NCBI GenBank assembly: GCA_001775395.1
Contig: MEWP01000099.1
Span: 1-33,828, forward strand
DNA: 33,828 nt
Reading direction: 5' to 3'
From: a candidate division Zixibacteria bacterium RBG_16_53_22
GTDB lineage: Bacteria; Zixibacteria; MSB-5A5; UBA10806
The notes below the pieces were generated by a model that did no database searches, had not been told where the DNA came from, and worked only from the letters and a program-made list of their open reading frames with translations. The position numbers and the translations under genes were made by a program. Position 1 is the first letter of the stretch; every line of letters starts with the position of its first letter. Shown here in pieces: positions 8,658 through 15,013 of this stretch.

Positions 8658-8686
8658 ATAATGCCACTAAAGCGAAGTTGTGTCAA
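8658..8686 (-). promoter_or_regulatory. sigma-70-type promoter for the secreted-protein gene
   Basis: Minus strand: TTGACA, 17-base spacer, CATTAT. The start of transcription would be near 8651, giving a leader of about 30 bases that contains the strong ribosome-binding site. Confidence 0.6.
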
Positions 8687-8758
8687 GATGTTTTTATGGA
8701 GAAACCGTTCGTTCATCCGAGCGGACGGATTTAGGCTGCCGGGACTGGTCGCAGCCGG

Positions 8759-9385
8759 CTAATCATCCGATTGAGCGGGCATCGCGCAGTAGGCGGTAAC
8801 CAGATCGCCTGCCAGTCTCTCCAGACGTTTCCAGCCGAAATTAGAGTGGAGATCGATACCCATATGTTTATCGGAGAATTTGGAGCGGAGCACCATGTAA
8901 GAGATCCCGGCGCTGAGCAGCGCCAGGAGAGCCTCGATATCTTTGTCCATTAGCCAGCTCTTGGTCATCGAGAGCTTGTTGAGCAAGTCCGATTTCTGCT
9001 TTTCCCTTGTCTCTGAAAGGGAGCGTGTGAGCGCGTTTTCGGTAAATATTTCGGCTCGCATCACCTCCTGGGTCACCTTGCGACGGCGCATCTCCTTGAG
9101 TTGGTTGAGAAGGAACTCGCCCAGGATACTTCTGGTATTGTCGGTTCGGCTGATATGCCCCGATTCTCCGATCAGATCGGAAATATCGGGCCACAAGCTG
9201 GACTCTTTGGCATAGGCCAGCAGAAGCCCGTCCAGGCTGCCAAAGTAGCGGTATATCAGGGCCTTGTCGACATCGGCCCGCCGAGCGACGGCGTTGACGC
9301 CGAGGTTATTCGCTCCGCTTTGGCTTAGCACCTGCCCGACAGCATCCAATATTTTCTTCATTGTCTGGGTTTTATTACGAGACAT
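8759..9385 (-). CDS. TetR-family transcriptional regulator
   Basis: 208 residues from ATG 9385. The N-terminal helix-turn-helix is clear: ILDAVGQVLSQSGANNLGVN then AVARRADVDKALIYRYFGS, ending with the TetR-typical YRYFGSLDGLL. The ligand domain that follows is not assignable. I chose ATG 9385 over the GTG at 9400 because that GTG lies inside the Shine-Dalgarno sequence GTGAGGAGG seven bases upstream of the ATG. A 16-base palindrome 43 bases upstream of the start is a good autoregulatory operator. No same-strand partner gene: the next plus-strand gene is hdrC, 650 bases away. Ligand and targets are unknown. Confidence 0.9.
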   Translation of the reverse strand: MSRNKTQTMKKILDAVGQVLSQSGANNLGVNAVARRADVDKALIYRYFGSLDGLLLAYAKESSLWPDISDLIGESGHISRTDNTRSILGEFLLNQLKEMRRRKVTQEVMRAEIFTENALTRSLSETREKQKSDLLNKLSMTKSWLMDKDIEALLALLSAGISYMVLRSKFSDKHMGIDLHSNFGWKRLERLAGDLVTAYCAMPAQSDD

Positions 9386-9427
9386 GGGAAACCTCCTCAC
9401 CTGATCCGCACAATCCTCGGCCTAACA

Positions 9428-9443
9428 TATATCGAAAGATATA
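9428..9443. promoter_or_regulatory. palindromic operator candidate upstream of the TetR gene
   Basis: TATATC-GAAA-GATATA, a perfect 6-4-6 inverted repeat 43 bases upstream of the TetR start. Position and size suit autoregulation by a TetR dimer; the assignment is inference. Confidence 0.45.
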
Positions 9444-9986
9444 AAATGGCGCGCATAAATCGAGACAATTTCGAGAAAATCCGCAGAAAGCCGCCAGATA
9501 TAGGGAATCAAATATGGCAGTATCGAGGAAAACGAGGATATGAGCATGTCCGACTCTTGCGGGATAATTCTTGCCTTTCCAGACTGCGGCGATAGAGATC
9601 AGGCTGGAAGATCTCTTGTCAAGGTGCTATTAGAAAAGGGGATTGCGAAAAATATGTCACTACTTAGTGACCGGCAGAAATATCAGTCACCTTAGGGTGA
9701 CTTAGAATTTATATAATTGCTAATTATTACTAAACTCATTATCATTCAATGCATTAGCGGGTCATAATTGTTTGTCCTGGTTGTTATTATATTCTCTAAT
9801 TCGAAAAACGCCTACGAAATCCTGCGGCTTTTCGTTATCGAGGCTAACATGTTATTTTTGTTATTCAGGCTATGCCATAATGGCAGGATGCAGCACCGCC
9901 CCATGACCCTGCCAACTAAAATCACTTGACACAAAACCAGTGGCAACGCTACCATTTCGCGAAGTCGATAATTTTATCTTTATGCC
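9444..9986. other. long AT-rich intergenic region upstream of the hydrogenase-Hdr operon
   Basis: No gene is supported here; a minus-strand frame at 9870-10235 overlaps hdrC and has no ribosome-binding site. The region holds two spaced dyads (9656-9701), a TATAAT at 9712-9717 just downstream of them, and a TTGACA (9926-9931) with TACCAT 18 bases on. It is the largest gene-free stretch in the window, consistent with a complex control region. Confidence 0.5.
9656..9701. promoter_or_regulatory. two direct-spaced dyads sharing GTCAC/GTGAC half-sites
   Basis: Dyad one (9656-9671) is GTCACTA-CT-TAGTGAC. Dyad two (9686-9701) is GTCACC-TTAG-GGTGAC. Both are 16 bases long with the same outer half-sites, and their centres are exactly 30 bases apart, about three helical turns. 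A TATAAT follows at 9712-9717, so the second dyad would cover the -35 region of any promoter there. Likely operators of a dimeric regulator that binds cooperatively; the regulator is not identified. Confidence 0.5.
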
Positions 9987-10015
9987 TTGAGTTAGGGGCG
10001 AAAGAATTTTATAAA
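9987..10015 (+). promoter_or_regulatory. candidate promoter of the hydrogenase-Hdr operon
   Basis: TTGAGT, 17-base spacer, TATAAA. Transcription would start near 10022, 16 bases before the hdrC ATG, with GAGG in the leader. TTGACA (9926) with TACCAT (18-base spacer) is an upstream alternative. Confidence 0.4.
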
Positions 10016-10037
10016 ACCTGTAGCCGAGCGAGGTGCT

Positions 10038-10625
10038 ATGAAAGAAACCATCATGACGTTTCCCAAAAAAGAGGCGGATCTTCGCGCCGCCTTTTGGGAC
10101 CAGGTTTCGAGTTTCCCCGACGGAGAGAAGATCAAGCTCTGCCTGCAATGCGGGACCTGCACGGGTGCATGTCCCGTTTCCTATGCCATGGACATCACGC
10201 CGCGGCAGACGGTGGCGCTTTTTCGGGCGGGTCATATCGAGCGGATTCTTCGCAGCCGAACAATCTGGCTGTGCGCCTCGTGTTACTCATGCACGGTACG
10301 TTGCCCGGTGGGAATAAAGGTCACCGACACGCTCTATGCGCTCAAGAGGATCGCCATGGACAAGAAAATTTATCCGGCGCGATTTCCGGTGCATACGCTT
10401 TCGAGATCGTTCACGAAGAATGTTTACAAATACGGGCGGAATTATGAATTGGGGCTGGGCCTGAGGTATTTTTTTGCAACCGATTTTGTGAAATTATTCT
10501 CAAACTTCGGGTTCGGCCTTTCGATGATCAGGCGAGGCCGGATGGGTCTTTTTCCCAAGAAACTCAAGAGAGTCAATCAAATCAGAGCCATCATAAAAAA
10601 AGCGGATGAATTTGGAGAAGCGTGA
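10038..10625 (+). CDS. hdrC: heterodisulfide reductase subunit C-like ferredoxin protein
   Basis: 195 residues. Two [4Fe-4S] motifs: C35-x2-C38-x2-C41-x3-C45-P in LCLQCGTCTGACP and C79-x2-C82-x2-C85-x3-C89-P in LCASCYSCTVRCP. In the Hdr family HdrC relays electrons from HdrA to HdrB. The second half (100-195) is basic and helical, with KRIAMDKKIYPARFPVH as in bacterial HdrC proteins. The start has GAGG four bases upstream; a second ATG (codon 6) is possible. First gene of a ten-gene operon in which nearly every junction overlaps. In bacteria the Hdr substrate is generally unknown, so no heterodisulfide should be assumed. Confidence 0.92.
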   Translation: MKETIMTFPKKEADLRAAFWDQVSSFPDGEKIKLCLQCGTCTGACPVSYAMDITPRQTVALFRAGHIERILRSRTIWLCASCYSCTVRCPVGIKVTDTLYALKRIAMDKKIYPARFPVHTLSRSFTKNVYKYGRNYELGLGLRYFFATDFVKLFSNFGFGLSMIRRGRMGLFPKKLKRVNQIRAIIKKADEFGEA

Positions 10626-11506
10626 TGCTTGAATATGCCTACTATCCGGGATGCAGCCTCGAGCATTCCGCCAGCCCCTACGACCAGTCGATCCGGGCCG
10701 TTTTCTCGGCGCTCGGTATCGGCCTTCGCGAAATAGAGGACTGGAACTGCTGCGGGGCCACGATGTACATGTCGGTCAAGAAGATCATAGGTTACGCCAT
10801 AAGCGCCAGGAATCTGGCGATTGCCCAGGATATGGGATTGGAGGTTTGCGCTCCTTGCAGCAGTTGTTACACGATCCTGCGCAAGACCAACCGCCATATC
10901 GCCTGGGAGCCAAAAGAGCGGCAGAAGATCAATGAGGCCCTGGCCGCCGCCGGCCTTTCCTATAACACCATTGTCGAGGTTCGTCACCCGGTCGATATCC
11001 TGGCGGTCGATTTTGGGGTGGACGAGCTTAAGAAAAGGGTTAAGGCGCCATTGAAAGGACTCAAGGTGGCGCCCTATTATGGATGTCAGATAGTCAGGCC
11101 GCACGGGCATATCGACGATATCGACGATCCGGTCAAGATGGATAAGCTCTTGACCGCGGTAGGGGCTGAGCCGGTCCATTACCCGCCCAAAGTTCGCTGT
11201 TGCGGCGGCATGCTCATGACCACCCAGGAGGACGTGGCGTTGAAACTTAATCTCGAGCTCCTCCAGGCGGCCGAGGACAATGGCGCTCACATGATTGCCA
11301 CGGCTTGCCCGCTTTGCCAGATGAACCTCGAGGGTTACCAGAAGAAAATCAATAAGTCATTCAGACGGGATTTCAATTTACCGGTAGTTTATTTCAGCCA
11401 TGTTCTGGGAATCGCGTTAGGTATAAGGCCGGAGGCGATGGGTTTGGACAAGCTTCTGGTTCCGCCGCTGAAATTGAACGCCTTTGCCGAGGGGGCCCGC
11501 GTATGA
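10625..11506 (+). CDS. hdrB: heterodisulfide reductase subunit B-like, two noncubane-cluster motifs
   Basis: 293 residues from ATG 10625, whose A is the last base of the hdrC stop (TGATG). Two CCG domains are intact: C10, C42-C43-G, C78-x2-C81, and C154, C192-C193-G, C228-x2-C231. In structurally studied HdrB these bind two noncubane [4Fe-4S] clusters, where the disulfide is cleaved. Both motif sets being complete argues for a catalytically competent subunit and not a bare electron relay. Length is typical. The protein starts MLEYAYYPGCSLEHSASPYD, the standard HdrB opening. The natural substrate in this organism is unknown. Confidence 0.93.
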   Translation: MLEYAYYPGCSLEHSASPYDQSIRAVFSALGIGLREIEDWNCCGATMYMSVKKIIGYAISARNLAIAQDMGLEVCAPCSSCYTILRKTNRHIAWEPKERQKINEALAAAGLSYNTIVEVRHPVDILAVDFGVDELKKRVKAPLKGLKVAPYYGCQIVRPHGHIDDIDDPVKMDKLLTAVGAEPVHYPPKVRCCGGMLMTTQEDVALKLNLELLQAAEDNGAHMIATACPLCQMNLEGYQKKINKSFRRDFNLPVVYFSHVLGIALGIRPEAMGLDKLLVPPLKLNAFAEGARV

Positions 11507-12474
11507 GCAGCAAAGTTTATGACGGCAACGGCAATTTCAGGGTGGGAGTCTACATTTGCCATTGCGGCACGAACATCGCCAAGACCGTTGACGTGGTCCG
11601 GGTCGCTGAGGCGGCGGCCAATGTTCCGGGAGTGATTGTTTCCCGGCACTACCGCTTCATGTGCTCCGACCCCGGACAGGAGCTGATTCAGAAAGATATC
11701 AGGGAACTGATGCTTAACCGCGTGGTGGTGGCGGCCTGCAGTCCGCTGATGCACGAGCCGACTTTTCGCATGGCGGTCGAGGGGGCAGGATTGAATCGTT
11801 ACTATTTCGAAATGGCCAATATCAGGGAACAGGTCAGTTGGGTCACTGTCGATCCTCGCGCCGCCACTCAAAAAGCGATCGCATTGATAAAGGGCGCCAT
11901 CGCTCGCGTGAAGCTGCACGAAGCTCTGGAGATGAGGCGAGTGCACATAACCAGGCGAGTGATGGTGGTCGGCGGCGGGATCGCCGGTATCGAGGCGGCA
12001 TTGCAGGTCGCCGACGCCGGCTTCGAGGTTATCCTGGTCGAGCGCGAGCCCTCCATTGGAGGTCACATGTCGCGTTTCGATAAGACTTTCCCGACACTCG
12101 ACTGCGCCGCCTGTATCCTGACGCCCAAGATGGTCTCGGTCGGCAAGCATCCCAATATAAAGCTTATCACCTGGGCCGAGATCGACGAAGTGAAGGGGTA
12201 TATCGGCAATTTCAAGATTAAGGTTCGTAAGAAGGCCCGCTATGTCGACACGACAAAGTGCAACAGTTGCGGCACTTGTTACGAGGCTTGCCCAAGCCGT
12301 CCGTTCCCGCAGATGCGCAGGCTTAAGCTGGGAAAGGACATCATCAAGGAAGGCAGGGCCCTGGAGCTTAGGCATACCAGAGTGCTTGGTCCCGAATACG
12401 ACCTGACAGTTCTGACCGGAGCTCAGCCGATGCCGGAGGCCGCATTGACACCATCCGAAGGGGGTCGGCGATGA
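11503..12474 (+). CDS. hdrA: N-terminal half of HdrA (FAD-binding first half, two FeS sites)
   Basis: 323 residues, about half of a canonical HdrA (roughly 650). The N-terminal domain has the cluster cysteines C19, C21, C54 and C79 in YICHCGTN, MCSDPGQE and AACSP. Next are the Rossmann FAD motif VVGGGIAGIEAAL (about 156-167), PSIGGHMS, and LDCAACILTPKM (C201/C204). Then comes one ferredoxin motif, C253-x2-C256-x2-C259-x3-C263. After this the HdrA homology stops and a 60-residue basic tail follows. The missing part (FAD second half, further clusters) is found at 15014-16771, downstream of nuoE and nuoF. The start overlaps hdrB (ATGA). It must pair with the other half to build an FAD site; this is inference from motif distribution. 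Confidence 0.9.
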   Translation: MSSKVYDGNGNFRVGVYICHCGTNIAKTVDVVRVAEAAANVPGVIVSRHYRFMCSDPGQELIQKDIRELMLNRVVVAACSPLMHEPTFRMAVEGAGLNRYYFEMANIREQVSWVTVDPRAATQKAIALIKGAIARVKLHEALEMRRVHITRRVMVVGGGIAGIEAALQVADAGFEVILVEREPSIGGHMSRFDKTFPTLDCAACILTPKMVSVGKHPNIKLITWAEIDEVKGYIGNFKIKVRKKARYVDTTKCNSCGTCYEACPSRPFPQMRRLKLGKDIIKEGRALELRHTRVLGPEYDLTVLTGAQPMPEAALTPSEGGRR

Positions 12475-12992
12475 CAACGGCTACTATCAATCATTACGAT
12501 ATCGATAAGGCGATTGGAGAGATTGTCGAGAAGTATGAAGCCAAGCCGACAGCCTTGATAATGATCCTGCAGGATATCCAGAAGCATTATCGCTACCTGC
12601 CGGTCGACGCGCTCAAGCTGGTGGCCAGGAAGATGAACCTGCCCCTGGCGCAGATTTACGGCGTGGCGACGTTTTACAAATCGTTCAGCCTGAAGCCCAA
12701 GGGCAAACATCATATTTGCGTTTGTACAGGGACAGCATGTCATGTCAGACAAGCTATAACTGTAATCGATACTTTCGAACGCGAATTAAAGATCAAAATT
12801 GGCGAGACTACTGCAGATAAGGAATTCAGCCTGGAAACCGTCAATTGTCTGGGGGCGTGCGCCTTGGGGCCGCTAGTCACGATCGACGAGGTGTACTACG
12901 GTAATATGACTGTTACAAAGACCAGCAAGATATTGGATAAGATTCGCACGGGCTCCGATGGAGAATACGAAACTGAGGAGGAGACAGAATGA
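12471..12992 (+). CDS. NuoE/HydC-like [2Fe-2S] thioredoxin-fold subunit
   Basis: 173 residues. An N-terminal helical part (IMILQDIQKHYRYLP, LPLAQIYGVATFYKSF) is typical of the 24-kDa Complex I subunit and of HydC. The [2Fe-2S] ligands are C85-x4-C90 (CVCTGTAC) and C126-x3-C130 (NCLGAC). It carries electrons beside the FMN subunit NuoF. Its start overlaps the hdrA(N) stop (ATGA), and its stop overlaps nuoF. The C-terminal tail is strongly acidic (GEYETEEETE). HydC, HoxE and NuoE are equally possible names; the neighbours favour a HydABC-type module. Confidence 0.93.
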   Translation: MTTATINHYDIDKAIGEIVEKYEAKPTALIMILQDIQKHYRYLPVDALKLVARKMNLPLAQIYGVATFYKSFSLKPKGKHHICVCTGTACHVRQAITVIDTFERELKIKIGETTADKEFSLETVNCLGACALGPLVTIDEVYYGNMTVTKTSKILDKIRTGSDGEYETEEETE

Positions 12993-15001
12993 TCCCAACA
13001 AAGATTTTATCCTCGAAGGATCTTGACTCTCTTCGAAGCCACTTACTTAGGCAACGCCAGCAAAACCAGACGATAATCAGCGTTTGTGGCGGAACCGGTT
13101 GTTTGGCCTGTGGCTGCGAGGCGGTTCTGGGCTCATTACGCACAGAGTTGAAGCACAGCGGATTAGAAAATAAGGTCGAGATAAAGGTCACAGGGTGTCC
13201 TGGCCCATGTGAATGGGGCCCTTTGATGACCATTTATCCCGAAAAGATATTTTATATTAAGGTAGCTCCACGGGATGTTCCCCTCATTGTCGACCAGACT
13301 ATAAAAGGAGGAAAGGTCGTCAAAAAATTACTCTACAAAGACCCGATTACCAAACAAACCGCCATTCATGAAGACGAAGTGCCCTTCTTCAAAAAACAGA
13401 TGCGGCTTCTGATCGGAAACAATAACCGCATTGATCCAACGTCGATTCACGATTACATGATCTTGGGTGGGTATCAATCTGTGGCAAAAGCTCTCGGCAC
13501 CATGTCACCGGAACAAATAATCGATGAGGTCAAGAGGGCGGGGTTGAGGGGCAGGGGAGGCGGTGGTTTTCCCACCGGCAAAAAATGGGCGACATGTAGA
13601 AAAGCTCCCGGGGAACCAAAGTATGTCATCTGCAACGCCGACGAGGGGGATCCCGGGGCATTCATGGACCGCTCCCTCCTGGAGGGAAACCCACATTCGG
13701 TGATTGAGGGGATGATTATCGGCGCCTACGCGATAGGCAGCCCCCAGGGGTTCGTTTATGTTCGCAATGAATATCCTCTGGCCGCAAAAAACATTGCCAT
13801 AGCTATCAATGCCGCCAAGGACTACGGCCTTCTGGGCAAGAATATTATGGGGACTGGATTTTCATTCGATATCGAAGTCTCACGGGGAGGCGGCGCCTTT
13901 GTTTGCGGCGAGTCGACGGCGCTAATGGCCTCGCTGGAGGGGAAGACAGGCGAGCCGCGGGCCAAGTATATTCATACAGTGGAATCGGGCCTCTGGGAAA
14001 AGCCATCCAACCTGAACAATGTCGAGACCTGGGCCAATGTCCCGATCATAATCGAGAAGGGGGCCGGTTGGTTTTCGTCGATAGGCACGAAAGGCTCCAA
14101 GGGCACCAAGGTATTTGCCCTGACCGGCAAGGTGAACAACACCGGCCTGGTAGAGGTGCCGATGGGGATAACGCTGCGCGAAATCCTCTATGACATTGGC
14201 GGAGGAGTACGCGGAAAACGCAAATTCAAAGCCGTTCAAACCGGGGGGCCATCGGGCGGTACCCTAATCGTGGAGACCAGCGAACCGAAAGTTCATGCCA
14301 GCCTGGTGGCGCACGGCGATATCCATGAGGATGAGGAAATAGTCAGCCTGCTCGATCTGCCTGTTGATTTTGACGAGCTTACCAAGGCCGGTTCAATGAT
14401 GGGTTCAGGGGGTATGATCGTCATGGACGAGGACTCCTGCATGGTCGACATCGCTAAGTATTTCCTCAACTTCCTGCAGGAAGAATCGTGTGGTAAGTGC
14501 CTGCCCTGTCGCGAGGGGATACGGACCATGCTTGGTATCCTGACCCGCATCAGCGAGGGAAAAGGTGAGATGCGGGACCTGCCTCTCCTGGAGGAGCTAT
14601 CGCAGGTGATTATCGATACCAGCCTGTGCCAGCTTGGCGGCAGCGCTCCCAACCCGGTGCTTTCCACGATCAGGTATTTCCGGCAGGAGTACCTGGCCCA
14701 TATCAGGGACAAGCGCTGTCCGGCAGGGATCTGCAAGGCGCTGGTTTCGCATGCCATAGACGAAAGCTGTATCGGCTGTCACGCCTGTGTCAAGCCTTGC
14801 CCGACCGGGGCCGTGGTTGGTAATGTCAAGGAATTACACTATATAGTCCAGGATAAATGCATTCAATGCGGGGCCTGCTACCAGATTTGTAAATACGACA
14901 GCATCAAGCGCGTCAAGCGGGGGGATGGAGACACTCTTCAAGCGCGCGCCAAAGAACTTTGGCAGCCCAGAGCAAAAACCCAGGCCGCGGCCGTCGCATA
15001 G
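12989..15001 (+). CDS. NuoF/HydB-like NAD(P)H- and FMN-binding subunit with extra FeS domains
   Basis: 670 residues, longer than NuoF (about 440) and like HydB of bifurcating hydrogenases. Domains in order: an N-terminal thioredoxin-like [2Fe-2S] region (C33, C38, C41/C43, C70, C74); the FMN/NAD core with GRGGGGFPTGKKW (188-200), CNADEGDPGAF and the FMN-proximal [4Fe-4S] site SCGKCLPC with C501, C504, C507 and distal C547; and a C-terminal 2x[4Fe-4S] ferredoxin with C594/597/600/604 and C624/627/630/634. The reaction is NAD(P)H oxidation or NAD(P)+ reduction coupled to the FeS chain. The first 170 or so codons look visibly AT-richer than the rest of the operon. The start overlaps nuoE by ATGA. 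Confidence 0.94.
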   Translation: MIPTKILSSKDLDSLRSHLLRQRQQNQTIISVCGGTGCLACGCEAVLGSLRTELKHSGLENKVEIKVTGCPGPCEWGPLMTIYPEKIFYIKVAPRDVPLIVDQTIKGGKVVKKLLYKDPITKQTAIHEDEVPFFKKQMRLLIGNNNRIDPTSIHDYMILGGYQSVAKALGTMSPEQIIDEVKRAGLRGRGGGGFPTGKKWATCRKAPGEPKYVICNADEGDPGAFMDRSLLEGNPHSVIEGMIIGAYAIGSPQGFVYVRNEYPLAAKNIAIAINAAKDYGLLGKNIMGTGFSFDIEVSRGGGAFVCGESTALMASLEGKTGEPRAKYIHTVESGLWEKPSNLNNVETWANVPIIIEKGAGWFSSIGTKGSKGTKVFALTGKVNNTGLVEVPMGITLREILYDIGGGVRGKRKFKAVQTGGPSGGTLIVETSEPKVHASLVAHGDIHEDEEIVSLLDLPVDFDELTKAGSMMGSGGMIVMDEDSCMVDIAKYFLNFLQEESCGKCLPCREGIRTMLGILTRISEGKGEMRDLPLLEELSQVIIDTSLCQLGGSAPNPVLSTIRYFRQEYLAHIRDKRCPAGICKALVSHAIDESCIGCHACVKPCPTGAVVGNVKELHYIVQDKCIQCGACYQICKYDSIKRVKRGDGDTLQARAKELWQPRAKTQAAAVA

Positions 15002-15013
15002 GAGGTGAGAGAG

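Noticed and set aside
9656-9701. Start of a CRISPR array or tandem repeat
   Set aside because: Only two copies, each a short palindrome, without direct-repeat flanks; operator sites fit better.
9870-10235. 121-codon minus-strand frame across the start of hdrC
   Set aside because: Antisense to the first ferredoxin motif of hdrC, without start signals.
12471-15001. NuoE/NuoF as part of a respiratory Complex I cluster
   Set aside because: No membrane subunits (nuoA, H, J-N) and no nuoB-D are nearby; NuoF carries HydB-type extra FeS domains and the genes sit inside an hdr-mvh operon.
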